Assembly: GCA_027574665.1 (NCBI GenBank)
Contig: CM050657.1
Coordinates: forward strand, 15,326,404 to 15,390,403
DNA length: 64,000 nucleotides
Source: Rhynochetos jubatus
Lineage: Eukaryota; Chordata; Aves; Eurypygiformes; Rhynochetidae
Reading direction: 5' to 3'
Shown: positions 49,936-63,555 of the stretch, one piece after another
Numbering within the stretch: position 1 is the stretch's first letter
How the letters are laid out: each line of letters starts with the position of its first letter
Made by a program: the position numbers and the translations under genes
The notes under the pieces: model-generated
The model's database searches: none
What the model was told of the DNA's origin: nothing
The model's input: the letters and a program-made list of their open reading frames with translations, nothing else

Positions 49936-52579
49936 CACAAGCCTACGACGTAGTGCTTCCAAGCCTGGCTCCGACCCAGCCCCAGTGCCCCGCAGGCGGT
50001 GGAGCCCAGCTCGCTGGAAGCATCCTGGCCGGCTGCACCCCCACCCCCTCGGCTGCAGGGATCCCCTCTCCCTGCCACACTGCATTCCTGGGGCACCCGA
50101 GGATGAGGGTGCAAATGCCCTGAGAGAGGTGCCAGGCAGCACCCGGCCTGCCTGGGATTTGCATCCACTGCCCTGGCGCTTGGTTCAGGAGGTATAAGTC
50201 CAGGCTTAGCTACTGCTTCCCCTGGCGTCGGCTCCCAGTTCCTAACCAGTTCTGCTCTAGTCCTTTCCCACACTAACTGGGGTCAAGGGAGCTCTGCAGC
50301 TGTCTACACTCTCTCCTCCAGCTCTTGGGAGCTTTCCGTATTCAGAAAAGTTTGCTGCAAAGCAGACGATGCGAGGGTGGGCAAGGGGCAGCCCTGCGGG
50401 CAGGGGTCTACCGTCAGGGGGACCGTCAGGAGTCCCGGCAGGACGTGTCACCACAGGGGGACACACCAGCAGGCTGCAAAGCCGGGGTGCAGACCTGCAG
50501 CTGCCCCCCTTGGAGCCTGGATGGGGTTTGTACAGTGTCAGGACCAGCTGAGAACCTGCAAACTCAGTGCTTCCCTGGGAATACCCACGGCACAGGGCCC
50601 TGCCGGCAGCGAGGGAGAGGGCAGCTCGAAGGACTCGGGGTGTAACACGCTGTCCCCGTCAACACAAACCTCCTTTAAAACTCTCCACAGGGCCCTGACA
50701 CTTCACCTCCCTCCCTCTCCAGCTGGCATCCAGCGATGCTCAGCCGGGGAACAAAGGAACACGGTTTAAAGTAGCCAGTTATTTTAAGAGCTTGCACTGG
50801 CAGTAACAGGCAAAAAATAGAAAGAAAACCAGAATAGGCGACAAAAGAGCATTCCCCGATACATACTTTCGCAGCAGTGCTTCCATGCGTTTGGCGTAAA
50901 ATCTGTTGCAGGCCAAAAAAAATGTGGAATAAAAGGAAAACCACCGCAAAGCCCATCCGCAAAGCAGCACCTAGGCGTCCCGGCAGGGCAGGACACCGGC
51001 GACGCGGTGCTGCCAGCAGCCAGGCGCTCAGCCCATGGGATTTTGCACTTAAACTTCTCATCTGCAGGTTTCCCTTGGCTTTCCCACCCAAAAGCGCAAG
51101 TACAAAACACATGGCTGGCATGCCGTGCCCTGCTCCGGCAGCCGGACAGGCGGAGCTGCCAGGGCCCCGGCACAGCTCAGCTCGACCCAGGAGCCAGCAA
51201 TGGTTGAGCTGCAGCTTTGGCTTGGCCGGGACATCCTTTGTGTCCTCTGGCACAATCTTGCTGAGATTTTCAAGCGAGCCTTGTTTGATCTTTGCCTCCA
51301 CACGTCTGGAGGAGCAGTCAGCTTCTCCCTGGCCATGGCAGGATCCTTTCCCATGCCGCTCGGCAGCAAAGCTCTGTGGACTCGGCTTGTTGCAAAGAGA
51401 TTGGCAACGTGAGATTTATCACCTATATTCCTAAAAAGAGCCTGCCACAGTGCAGCCCTCTCCATCGTGTGCCAGCTAGGATGCTCTACCAGCCCTCCTG
51501 GGAAATGGCCCCAAAGCTGGCAGCAGCCTGGGCTTCTGCTATAAGCGTTTGTGTGGACCTTTATATTGGGGAAATCCCTGTGAGGAGGGGTAGGGGAATG
51601 CAGGATGCGTTGCTTTGGCAGCCCGTTGGTGCTGGGGCTGGTTTGGTGGGCACACGTCTGGGTGACCCTGGTGTGCCCTGGCCCACCACTTCCTCGGGAG
51701 CCTGGTGGAGTGAGGAGGAGCAGGGTGGGGAGGGAGGACCTGCCCACCCCACACCAGTGTGGGGGAGAGGGCAGAGAGATGCACCTGGGAGTGCACTAAG
51801 TGCCTGGGCAACCTGTGTCCCAAAATGCCCCCAGGCTGAGAACTGGTGGCCTGGGCACAGGAGGGGATGGGTCTTTTGGCAGATGGCCAGATCCGGTCCC
51901 CTTGGCCACTGTGTAGAGCAGGGGAGGTTGCCACAACTCAGCTGGCCTAGAGCTGGGGACCATGTGTGGTCCCCACATCAGCTGCACCCCATCAGAAAGC
52001 AGCAGCTCCTGACCCAGCCAGGTACTGCTCTTTCCCCTGCAGTGGCTACCCAGGATGAGGTGACATGCTCCTGAAGCCTGCAGGCCGGAATGTTTTTTTC
52101 CTTCTAACTCCTTACGAGTCCCCCAGAAACACCACAGAACCCCCCCCACTGAGCTGCCAGGATGCCATCAGGTTGGGCTGGCAGGAACATCCCGGCTCAC
52201 CCCTTTCTGGGGTCCCAAACTGCCCCCATGCTGCGCCCAGCACTGTCCTCACCTGCAGTGGGGATGGCAGCATGTGGGATGGAGCCAGGGGGAACAGGGA
52301 CAGGGAGGGGACGCTCACCCCAACCCTCCCCCCTTGGCACCAACAGAGAGCCCTGAATGTTGTCAAAGGTCAGTCTGGAGGGGTGCTGGATGCAGTCCCC
52401 AGGATAAGCGGCATCTAGTCACGGTGTTTGGGGCAGGGAACCCTCGGCATGCCAGGGTCCCCCCAGGCAGGGGCTCGGCAGGTGCAGCTGTGGGTGCCCC
52501 ACATCCCTCCTGGTTCCTGGCCTCCAGCAGAGCATTCCGGGGGGAGGTCAAGCCTTTTCTTCTTTCTCTCCCCCCTCCC
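49936..52579. other. Upstream flank, no gene supported
   Basis: Contains AT-leaning DNA around 50.75-50.95 kb. Its minus-strand open frame includes hydrophobic stretches but matches no family I know. No splice-supported exon. Confidence 0.55.
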
Positions 52580-52780
52580 TTTCAAAGATGAAGAATTTAA
52601 TTTTAGTTTTTACAGCTCCTCCTAGGTGGATAAATCCCTTCCTGGCGAGTCCAAGCCCTGGAAAATCTTGTGAATCTAACGCTGGCCCTTCTGGCAGTCA
52701 CTGCAGCAATTCCTGTTTCTCTCCAGCCGCACTCTGTAAAGTTTTATAGTTTCCTGGTTGTAGCTGCAAGGCCCCAGCCA
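52580..52780. promoter_or_regulatory. AT-leaning unique block upstream of EPHB3
   Basis: gaagaatttaattttag, tggataaatccc, cttgtgaatctaacgc, gtaaagttttatag. Candidate regulatory element. A DR1-like ttgtcaaaggtca lies at 52360-52372. Confidence 0.25.
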
Positions 52781-55700
52781 TGCCGAGGAGGGTGGCGGGG
52801 GGAGAGCCCGGCACTCAGGAAACTCCAGGCCAAGAAGGCGAAGCGGGGAACCGCAGCCAGGTGGTGTGTGCTGGGGAGCCAGGGAGCTGCCAGGTCCCTC
52901 CGTGCGCTCCTCCGGGCAGGGATGTCCTGTGCACAGGGTGGCACGGTCCTGCACGTGGGAACTCGCTCCATCATGGCCATCATCCCATCCCGATGTTAAT
53001 CTGGGCCAGCTCTGCCTGTGGGCCGTGGCAGGGAGATGCCATCCGTCCCTTAGCATGGGGCACGTGCCTGGGGAGTGGGCAGAGCTGCTGGTGTGGCAGC
53101 CCCGCTGGGTGCGAGCGGGGCCCCACGGTGAGACCCAGTGCTCGTCCGAGACTGCTCCCTAATGAAAATCAGCTTTATATCTGCTTTACATCAGCTCAGC
53201 GCTGCTCCGGCCCCGGGAGGGGGGGTGGGGGACGACACAGAGAACGTGGTTAGCAAGCAGCGCCACGGCACCGCCCATCACCTTGCTCGTCCCCATCGGC
53301 CACGTGCGTGTCCCTGGAGAGGTAACGTGGCACCATCTCAGGCCGGAAAAGAAGGGACGGAGGTGCTTTGGCTCTGATCAGCTTCATCCTAGAGCGGGAT
53401 GCAGTATTTCGCTGGCCAAGGGAGCCCTCTCTGCTCTCTCCCTAGACCTTTGGCTCCGCAGCGACAGCAGCGCTCCCCAGAAAGATCAGCTCCCCTGGGA
53501 GCTGCAGGCACCCGTGCATGGGTGGATGAAGCACCACATCACCAAATCGCTTGATTTTCTTGTGAGCCTTACCTGTATTTTGGCAACTTCTGATGAAAAA
53601 CTGGGTCCCGGAATGGTTGGGGGTGAGAGGATGGGTCTGGCGGCTGCGGGAGGCAGCGAGAAGCCAATGTTGAACACACCGTTCTGGCTAGAGATCCTGG
53701 CTGATGTTAGGCTGCATTAAGGAAGCCGTGAGAGAGATGAGTGCCAGTACTGTAATGCCATCGGCTCTGCTAACACTTATGCTCTGCCTTTGAACATCGA
53801 AGTCCCTGTGCTCGACTCTGGCTGCTCCATTGCCAAAAGGATATGGTAAAACTAGCCCAGAGAAAGGCAGGGAGAGTGGTGGGCAGGGAGGTGGTTTCTG
53901 GAGGAAAAGAGAGGATTAGCACACAGAGCAGAGGAATGAAAGGGATGTGGCAGTGGTACATAGCCCCCTGCACCAGCCCAGTATCCCATCAGCAGGCCTC
54001 ATGGAGCTGCAAGGCATCGCAGGAGCCAGGAGACTGTGGCTGGGATGAGGATAGCTGGGTGGGAAACAGCGTTTCCGTGGCTAATCCCACACCGGGTCTT
54101 TCCCACGTCCTTCCTGGTCACCCAGAAGCTGGGGACCCAGGATGCCTGTGAACACCCATTGGTGCTGGGGTGGGCTGCGGCAGGAGCAGGACCCGGGGAT
54201 GGGGATGCTCTTGGGTGAGTGCTACATGGGGAAATCTGTCCCTGTCTTCCTGCGGCAGCCAGGCTGGGACGTCCCGTCCCCTCTGCCAGCGCTGTGTTGC
54301 TGGAGGACATCACGGGTCACCGCGCAGCAGAGAGACCTGCCTCACCCTTCGCACTCTTCCCAGAAGCAGGGGGCCGGGGGGAGGCGGCAAGGGGGGGCCG
54401 TAAACTCTGCATTACCACTAATTAAGCACTTGGCTGTCACTGAGGCTTCCCAACACGCCTCTTTCTCTGACACTTTTACTGTTTGGGGAAATGGTGTCTC
54501 AGGCCTTTGATGAACTCACTATGAAGTTGAAAGGAGCTCGTGGCGCAGTGCCAGGGCCCGTCGCGATTGTCTCCCGGGCTGGGGATGGGAAATGACCCAT
54601 TTATAAAAAGTGAGGTGATAAATGAGACCTGGGAAATGGGAGCCACGGACTCTGTGGATAACAGGCAGGAAGGGCCGGACCGGCCAGCGGGTGCCCCTGC
54701 TGCCCCCAGCCCTGGTGGGTGCAGGTACAGCCAGGCCGGGGTGAACCTTGTCCCGATGGCAATGCCAGCCCGGCACCCGGTCCCTGCCGTGATGGGGACA
54801 CGAGTGGGCAGGGAAGGTGGCAAGCACGGGGCAGGGCACCATGCAGGGGAGGAGTCCAGCAGGGTTATTTATAAGAGGGTATTTTTGGGGTGAAGCAGAT
54901 TCAAAGGCTAGAAATCAGAGCAGGGGCAAGGAGGAGGAGAACGCCCTGCTCACAGGCTGTCAGGGGAACAGCCACAATCAGTGTCCTGCCACAAAGCCAG
55001 CTCGTGGCTGGGGCTGCAGCACAGCCCCACACGCTTTGCCTGGGGAACCTGAGGCCAAGGGGGCTGGCTACTAAAGCCTCTCTGAGTTGCTCAAAGTGCC
55101 ACCAGGACACAGGGGCTGGCTGGGGTGCAGGTGACAGTGAGTGTAGCCATACTTCCCTGCTGTCCCTGTGTAGGGATCCCACACACCCTGCCAGCACAAA
55201 CCCCCCTGTTCCAGGGGGTCAGGGTGGGCCACAGGGGCCAAATCCTGCTGGGCTGCAGAGAACCTACAAATTCATTCCACGCACGGCAAGCCAGGACAAT
55301 GGGGGACTCCCTGACTCCCCATGTCCCGAGCAAGTGAAGGTGTGACCATACTGGTGCCCCAGCTCAGGAGCCATCTCCCATAGCTACACCACTGGCCACC
55401 TTCAAGACACTCCCTTTCCCCCTCATCTGCCCCTCACCCTACCTCCATGGGCCATGGCTCAGCTCCGAGGTGGAGAAACAGCCAAGGGGATGGCTCCTCG
55501 TTAGTTCAGGGCAGCTCCAGTATGGCAGCTGGTTCTCCATGAGCTCTGCAGGACTGGCAAGACCCTGCAGGAAGGCTAATGACTGCCAATTAGCGCTCAT
55601 CAGGCCTGGCTGGCGGCTGGGAGGCCTGACGCAGCAGGTGATGGGCTTTGCCTTGCAGCTGAAGGGAGTCTCTCTAGGTTTCACACATCCACCCACAATG

Positions 55701-57164
55701 CAGCCTCTTGTTAGTTGACCATGGACAGCCTAGTCTGTGCAAGAGGCTCGACCCTGCACAGATGCAGCAGCGGCCGTGCAGGGCTTGGGCTGCTGCCCGG
55801 GGGTTGAGGAGGGTGGTGTCAGGGCTGCAAACCCTAGGCACAGAGATGCTGTTTCTCATCCTTCCTTGTGCTTTGCCTTCCACTGCAGTACAGGCACTGG
55901 CTGGGATCTCACCCCTTCCCTGGGGTCACACGGGAGCAGCCCTTGGCATCACCCTCTCCTCAGCATCGCACAGCCCTGCACATGTCCAGGGAAGGAGCTG
56001 CGGAGACACCTCTGCCTGCGGCGAGCTCCTGGGCCAGGTGGGAGGGCTGGGACCCCTGCTGCTGCACCCCAAGGGCTCTGCAGGGCAGCCTGCTTGGACC
56101 TTTCCCTCCATAGGAGGCAGCACCTATATCCCATCCTCTGTATCCCTAAAAACACTCCATCTGACTTTTAGGACTGTGCCCTGCTCTTTGCCCTGTATTT
56201 TCACAGTTGCTGTACTGTGACATCCCCGATACATTTGAGCCTTAATTCTTTTTAACACTGTATGTGTGTGTGTATACGTATACATATATATTCATCTTCC
56301 CCCCCCACCCTGCATTGTGCTTCTCATTAATTATTCACATCTCATGAAATAGGAATGAAAACAGATTGCAGGATGCTGGCCGGAGCCTTGCAGGAGCGAA
56401 ATCAGCCCCAAGGTTTCCCCACAGCCACTGCTGGGCTCGGGGGTGAGACCCTTCATCCCGGGACGCAGGGTGCCAGGTGTTGGGGTCCCCCACTGAGCAT
56501 CAGAGCACCTGGGGAAAGGGACCCTGAGTGGAGGGAGGCTGTGGGGACCTCCTCGGCTGTGTGTGGTGGGGATGGAGAGCTCTCCCGGTCCCTGAGAGAG
56601 TTTTGTAACATGTAGTTGACTGAAAGAAATCCCTTCCCCATGGAGGAACGTGCTGACTGCGAAGGATTCACATCCTGACCTCGCCTGCGATAGGCTCAGT
56701 AGACGGGGGCCTGCTTCAGCCTCCCACTCAGCGGCCGTTTCCCATATTTCTGAGCGCTCTCTAATTTTTCCATGTCCTTTCTCGAGCCGGGTTGCAGTGT
56801 CCACTCCTGGTGTCACCCACCGTACGCAGAGCCGGGGGCATCCTTCTCCTCCTCCCCACCTTTTCTCCTTGGGCTGCATGCCCCAGCGCTGTGCCCCGGG
56901 GTCACTGCCTCGCACGGACCGGAACCGCTGCTGCTGCTCCTGCTCCACCCAAATGGCACTTGCTTTTTAAAATAGCCTTTTTCTCTCCCCCTCTCCCTTG
57001 TTATTTAGAAATCTGCTGCATATACTTGATCTCTTCCATTTTTAAGAGGTTATCAGGAAGAGAGGGCTGAAGCAAGTCCCTCTTCGCGCCCTTTTAGCTT
57101 CTCGCCACCTCGCCCTGTGCCCATCACCCTCGCCCTCCGCTCCTCCACGTGCCGGTGGAGCCGT
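52781..57164. other. Upstream flank, no gene seen
   Basis: Unique sequence with scattered motifs (RBPJ-like CGTGGGAAC at 52954-52962; TCF-like CCTTTGATG at 54504-54512) and a TG/TA microsatellite. No exon or mobile element recognised. Confidence 0.6.
56260..56292. repeat. (TG)n/(TA)n microsatellite
   Basis: gtatgtgtgtgtgtatacgt followed by atacatatatatt; short and variable. Confidence 0.85.
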
Positions 57165-57540
57165 GTTTATTTAAGCAGTGATACTGCAATATTTCCACCG
57201 CTCTGCTCCATACTCTCTCCCCATTGTAATCTTCTCTTTGCTCTTTTGACCGTCATCATATATTGAATAAGAGCTCTTAATTGAGCTGTCTGCATTGACA
57301 CGTTGGGCTTGTACTTAGTGGCTATAATTAATTTAGGACAATATATGTGAATTATCTTGATTAGTCTATCCAAGATGCATCATCTTGCACGGGCCCATGG
57401 TGAATGTCATATATCTTCGTGCAATCCTTACCCACAGCAGCGGAGTCCTTCAGCCTTAACTAACCTAAATATGTCACGTTTTTGCTAACACGCTGCCTTC
57501 TCCACATCATTAATGAGCGTAATAAACCACACCGATGCTA
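57165..57540. promoter_or_regulatory. Strong AT-rich island, candidate deeply conserved element
   Basis: About 375 bp of unique AT-rich DNA in GC-rich surroundings, with gtgatactgcaatatttcc, ccattgtaatcttc, catcatatattgaataag, cttaattgagctg, ggctataattaatttagg, gaattatcttgattagtc and tcattaatgagcgtaataaac. It has no repeat or transposon hallmark and is the most enhancer-like block in the upstream flank. Confidence 0.38.
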
Positions 57541-60500
57541 ACGCTCAGCAGCCCGCCCGGCCCTCCGCTAACCTTCTGCCACAGGGACTCTTCCCACAGG
57601 CTGGAGGTAGAAACCAGGACCTAGCGAGGTGGAGGTGCCCAGGTAGATGCTGGGATGGGGGTGGCTTTATGCAGCAGATGATGCCGAGGGCTTTCCCAGC
57701 TCCCCGTTGGGTTGGCCAGCAGGGAAACCAGCCTGTGAAAGGTCCAGCCAGGTTTCCTCAGTGGACTGTGCTGTGGCCAGCACACGGACCTTGAGATGCA
57801 CGGCCAGGTTTGCATTTCTCCAGTGTCTTTTTCTTGGGGATGTGTGTGCGTGTGTCTCTGTCTGCTTTCCATGACTGAGGAAATGCGATGGTGCACCTGC
57901 TCAGCCCTGCTCCGGTCGACTTCCCTGCTCCCCCTGCCTCTCCGCAGCCACGTTTTGGCCATGTCCTTCTGCACCCACCTCTTACCCCCTGCAGAAAGCC
58001 CTTCCTGAGGCTCTCCTGGAAGCACTCAGCGATGTCAGAGCCTGTTTTCGGGCATGGCAGGTGATCCCCCCGCTCCCGCGGGAATGCTGCCGTGCCTCGG
58101 GAGCCGCCACCGGTAGGACAAGTTATGCTTATGGGGACGTGTAGTGGCTCGATCTGGAGAAGGGCTGGTGCTGGCTCCAGGGCAGGCCCTTTTTTAGAAG
58201 CGGTGTGCATCACTGCTGAGGCCTCCTTTGATAGTTGTACTACAAACAAACACGCAAACAAACCGACCAACCCTTCAGATATCACTCAGGCAGAAAAATA
58301 CAATTACAGAGCTCAGGTTTCCAGCATCAACCTCACCCTTTGGAGAGCCCTGGAACCAGCAGCTGCTCAGCCCTGCATCCATTCGCTGGTCTTCCCGAAT
58401 TTCCCAAACGCTGCAGAAGTATTTACCCGGTGCAACAGCGCACCGAGATGGAGGAAACTCCGTGGCTCTGGCCGTGCATGATCTCACGGCAGCGGGGAGA
58501 TGCGGCACACGAACCTCGACATGCCGGCAGCCTGACCTTGCCCAAACAATTGCGCGCTGCAGGATCCTGTTTGGGACAGACGGAGCAAGACAGGAGAGAT
58601 GTTTAGGCTAAGTCCTCGGTATTTAGCCATCGGAATTTAACCCCGCTGGTTCTGATTATGGCTCAAGAAGTTCAGTTTCCATCCCAGACCACCAGTTTTG
58701 CCCACTTAAGAGCAGTCGGTGTCACCTCTGACCCCCCGGCAAGCTTTATTGCTGCAGCCCGCAAGGAAGCAGCCGCATCGGCTGCCTCATAAACTCCAGG
58801 GCCACGGAGGGCTGGTCCTGGCAAATAAACCCCTGGCAGATGCCCTCAGCCCCAGTGTGCTCCCTGGGGTCCCCCGGGCCACCCAGCATCACCAACCCCA
58901 TTGCAGGATCCCCTGTGGGTGCCTGGGAGAGAGGAATGGCTGTGGGCAGCCAGAGCGATACCACTCGGTGTGGTGGCTGGTCCCTGAGACTTCCCTAAGG
59001 ACACTGCAGCCAGGACCCATCCCGCTCCTGGCACAAGTCTCCCCAGTATTCCCTCTGACGGCACCTCCACACCCAGATGTTCCCAGTTGCATCTGCTCCT
59101 CCTGCCATGGCCTGGGGATCAGGGACCAGCACCGGTGGCACCTTGGCTCACATGTCCCTCACCCTGGCTCCAGTGTTGCTGGGGATCCTACTTCAGACAG
59201 GCTGAAGGAAAACCTCTGGGAGCTTGCCCGTTTCTGTGCGGTGAGCCAAGGCTTGGGATTTGTTTTGGAAACTCTCCCAGGGGATGCTTTTTGGATTGAA
59301 TATTTTTCCCCTTTAGAAGGATGAGGCGTGCCCATTTTGGGCTCCCTGACCCTGCCTGAGGTGGCTTTGGGTTTCTCCCAGGATGGTGAGCAAAGTGCAT
59401 GGGGACAAACTTGCATGTCCAGGCTGGCTTGCAGATCCCCTCCAAGGTGACACACACGGCCAGCATCCTCCAGGAGAGCCGAGACCCACAGTGCTAACAC
59501 ACACAGCAAGCAAATGCAGGGGTGTTTAAATTAAGCAAAGTTACTCCTCCAGGTTCCCCCATGCCTCATAAAGCAGCACGAAAAGGGCACCCACCCACGG
59601 TTCCCCCTTTCCAGGCTGTCCCTGGAGCTGTCGGTGCCAGGGCTCCATCCTCATCTCACGGCTTGAGAGGAGGAAGGCTCTTTGGGCAAGAGAGGTGGTT
59701 TTTCAGGGGAGAAAAGGAACAATTTAGCCTGAGCTGGAGCCCCTCACCTCCAAACCCCTGTGTGCATGCCACAGGGTTGCATGGGGCTACAGCTGGTCCC
59801 GGGGACGCTCTCCCCAGGGACACAATGCTGACCGTGATACTTGAGACACTTCAAAGGGTACGGGCCAAAGCCCCTGAGAGCAGACTGCTGGCAGGGCTGC
59901 TGGCGCCGTCCCCAGACGGGCTCCTGGGTCCAAGGAGGGCTGCGAGCTCGCCTCTCTATTTACATTACCAGGAATGCACAAAACAGGGGGGTGCAGGCTG
60001 GGGGTGGGGGGGGTGGGTATTGGCTGATTGTTCCCAGGATCCCCTTGTCAGGAACCCTCCCTGCTCCGTTAGTGTCTCTTGATATATGGCTTGCATTAGG
60101 GGATGAAAGTGAGGCATAGCTTGGGGTTTTGGCACGACAAACCCCATTAAACTCTCTCTGGGAAAACGAGTCCAAAAAAGCGTTTCAGGGGGTTGAGTCA
60201 CTAACGGAGCTGTGAGCAGCACTTACCCAAACCTCCGCCAGCCTGGCCCGAAAACCCAGCCAGGGCAGTGGAGGGGGCTGTGGGGTGCTAGCAAGCAGCT
60301 ACAGCACCCTGCTTCACCCACCATACCCCCAGCATCCATCGTCCTGCCGAGGACCTGGGAGATGTTGGCCCCAGCCCTCCCAGGGCTGTTGGTCCCAAAT
60401 CCAGGCACTCCTCTGCCACCTGGAAAGTTGGGGCTGAGTGGAAGAGTTGCAGGGTTGGGGGACTTCCCTGCTCTCCCAGAACCGTTTTTGGGGAGTTGAG

Positions 60501-61624
60501 GGGGGCAGGACCCTTCCCCACCATGACAGCCCAACCCAGGTGTCACCCCATGCCCTCCTTCTTGGGGTGCTCTCTCCTGTCTCTGCACATCCCTGTCTGC
60601 CTTTCATTTCCCCAGAGACAGCAGGACAAACCAGGGGGGACCCAGCTCAGCCCCACTGCCCCACTCAGGAGTGCCAGGGAACTTGGTCCCCCACTGCTGG
60701 GAGAGGGCAGTGGGAGCTCCTGCATAGACCCTCTTCTCCATCCCAGAAATGAGGAAATCAAAGCCAGGCAGTGTGGAGGGAAGGTAAACACAGTCCTGAG
60801 CCCCCCAGCCCCTTTGTCTGTCCTTCCCAGTCCAGGGAGAACCAGGCAGCACAGCCACCTGCCTGCACCTCCCAGCCCCACAAGGGTCCGTCTGCAGGTG
60901 ATCTGCTCCGGGGGGAGGGGGCTGCCGAAAACTTTCCATCACCCAGTGCGGGAGCAGGAAAATCCCTGCAGAGGCTGAGGCAGGAGTCAAAGCAGCAGCG
61001 GTGATGGCTGAGCACAGGGGAAAGGACAATTACTCCCTGCCCGGAGAAGGCAATCCCTTCCAAAGCCAGCCCCACTGCCTCCTGGGGCAATCCCAGCTCC
61101 ACTCATCCTTTCCTCCCCGGCCACGCTTGGTTTGCTGTTCTTGGTGATGAGAAGCCACACGAATCCCTAAGTGCTGGTTGTGCAGCAGCTACAACATGCC
61201 TGGCCACAGATGCCAAGAGCAATGCAAGAAGACGGGTAGTGAGGAACTCGTTTGCCTGCCTGCCCGCCCCCCAGCAACACCCTTGCTCTGCTGTGCTCAC
61301 CCCTGGTTTCCCTACGAAGGGACCAGGAACGTACTGGAGATGGGGGGCAACAGGCAAAGGCAAATTTGTCATGTCAAATGGGTCTGAGGGCAGCATCCCC
61401 GCACAGACGATGCAAAGGCACCCAGGGACTGTGAGTGACACTCAGGTCACTGTCCTCCAGGACATCAGACCCTGCCTTTCCTGGCCAGCCATCCCTGCCC
61501 AGCACTGGTGCCCAAGGCACCCTCAGCATCCCCAGGCAGGGTGACGCTGCACGGGTGCCCATGGCACAGTCTGCCTGGGCCCTGGAGGGCAGGGGGCTGC
61601 CGTCAGAAATGAGAAGTGAGGTCC
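57541..61624. other. Upstream flank, no gene seen
   Basis: GC-leaning unique sequence. TCF-like words at 58225-58233 and 60757-60763. Nothing else supported. Confidence 0.6.
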
Positions 61625-61880
61625 TGGAAGATATCCAGCTCTCTTTTAATTAACCTGAACAAGCCAGAGCTTACATTTCCGAGCCAAGCCGAAGTCTCCC
61701 TGTTAGGAAAAGCCTGCAGTACCTGGCAGTAATTTAATAACTCTCATTTTGAGCTCTCTAATAGCAGTGCTGTGGAACGGCTCCAAACCCGCTGGTCTCC
61801 CTGCCTTTCCGCAATCAAGTTACCTTTATTGCTTTATAGCAATATTAACAGAGATACCAGTGTTAATGCCTCACCTCAGG
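61625..61880. promoter_or_regulatory. AT-rich island in distal upstream flank
   Basis: cttttaattaacctgaac, ggcagtaatttaataactc, ctctaatagcagtgc, ctttattgctttatagcaat and agtgttaatgcc. Unique sequence. Confidence 0.28.
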
Positions 61881-63555
61881 CTCAGCTGGCAGGGGCCTGG
61901 CACAGCAGAGAGGAAACCCGGCGGCGAGTGGTGGGGCGGGGCTGGCTGGCTTGCAGCACGCTCCCCAGCACCCAGCCCTCACCCCGGGGAACATGCCACT
62001 CGGCTCCAGCCCCCAGTGTCGAACACGCGGCAGGGTGAGCTGCCACGGGATGAGGACCAGCTTGGTGGTACCCTGAGATGCCTATCCATGGGAGCACCTG
62101 GCTGGGTGTCTCAAGGCATGTGCCATCACCCTGGCATCCAGCCCTTTTTGGGGAGAGGCTTGCATTGTGGCAGGGGTACAGGGTCCAGCCCTTTCCCACC
62201 CACCACGGGATCTGCCAGGATCCTGGGGGGTATGGCACCAGCCCTCCAGCTCCAGCAGGCTTATCCTTGCAGCACAGCAAGAGCTTGGGGATACTGCATG
62301 GCAGGGACTGCCCACCTACCCCCCACTCTTCACAAGGCCACAATTCGCTTGATTGCACTAACCTAGAGAAAGACTCTGTAGCTTGAGGTGTTTCAAAACC
62401 ACTTCTTCTCCAGGGATGGCAAGACACCTTTCACCCTTCAAATCCACCAGCAGAAGAGGAAGAGAAAAAACCAAACCTCTCCTCCCCCAACTTCACAGCA
62501 GCTGCGGCACATTTATAGGAGTCCCACCCCTCCATCACTCACAGATGCCCCTCTCTGGGGCTTTCCCTGACTATGGTCTCCCCCAGCTGACCCTTATCAC
62601 CCAGTAGGTTGGGGCTGATGTTTTAGAGGGGTCCCCCAGCGCCCCCAGGTCTTAGGCAGGTTTGTGATATAACCCGCCTGCTCTGAGTGTGTTTGCAGGA
62701 TGTGGTCCCTCCTTGCTGGCTGGGCATCGTGTGGACAGCTCATCCTAAAACAGCCCCAGCCAGGGGTACCACATAGGCCTGTGGGGGGGTCACCTCGCCC
62801 TTGTTGGTATCCCCTGGGTTGAGGGGAGATGCATTTCGGGTGCCGCTGGCCCAGGTGGCAAGGGGCAGATTTGTCCCTGCCACCATGAGCACAAGGCTGT
62901 GGTGAGGAGGAGGAGAAGGAAGAGCCAAGGAAGCAGCTGGCGTGCAGCATCTCAGCTCTCTACATCCCTGCGGAGCTGTGATCGGGGTGCTGCCATGAGG
63001 AGGGCATCCCAACACTAAGGGGACAGCCGTGTCCCTGGGGGAAAGCAGGACAGTGCCAAAGCCCCAGGTCACGGCTGGCCGCTGGCGCAGGAGCTGACAA
63101 AGCAGCACTGTTCCAGTTTATGAGATTGGAAACAGCTGCCTGTGCGATGCAGACAACCTGACACGGCGGACAGGACGGGCTGCCCAGAGGGACAACCTGA
63201 CACAGACCATGCCCTGCTGGGGCTCGCCCAGACTGTACTGGTCCCCACTGGTTTCGGCTGGGAACCGGGCTGGGATAGCAGCGGCTTCTGGGAGTGGCCG
63301 TGGTTTCCTTGCACATCCCTAGCTTGGGTGGGAGGCTTCTCCCCAAGCTGGGGGAGCGGAGCTGGGTGTCAGTCAGCGCGCGGAGCCACCGCTAATACCT
63401 TCTTTGCTATTTTTAGCTCATCAGCCTCGTGCTGTTGGTTTCAGCGTATCTTTTTTTCCTCCCAGTAAATTCCAAATCTTTTCCCTCTTTCGCCTTCTAT
63501 TCCGGGATGCTGCCTGCACCATTCGGCTTTGATCTGTGCTGATGCCAAGTGTGTT
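61881..63555. other. Upstream flank, no gene seen
   Basis: Unique sequence leading into the LINE fragment. A TCF-like GCTTTGATC at 63526-63534 lies at its end. Confidence 0.6.

Noticed and set aside
50675..51301. Minus-strand 208-codon frame with a natural-looking N-terminus and hydrophobic segments
   Set aside because: No family I recognise, no splice or promoter support. Alternative frames over the same DNA look equally plausible, so I do not call it a gene.
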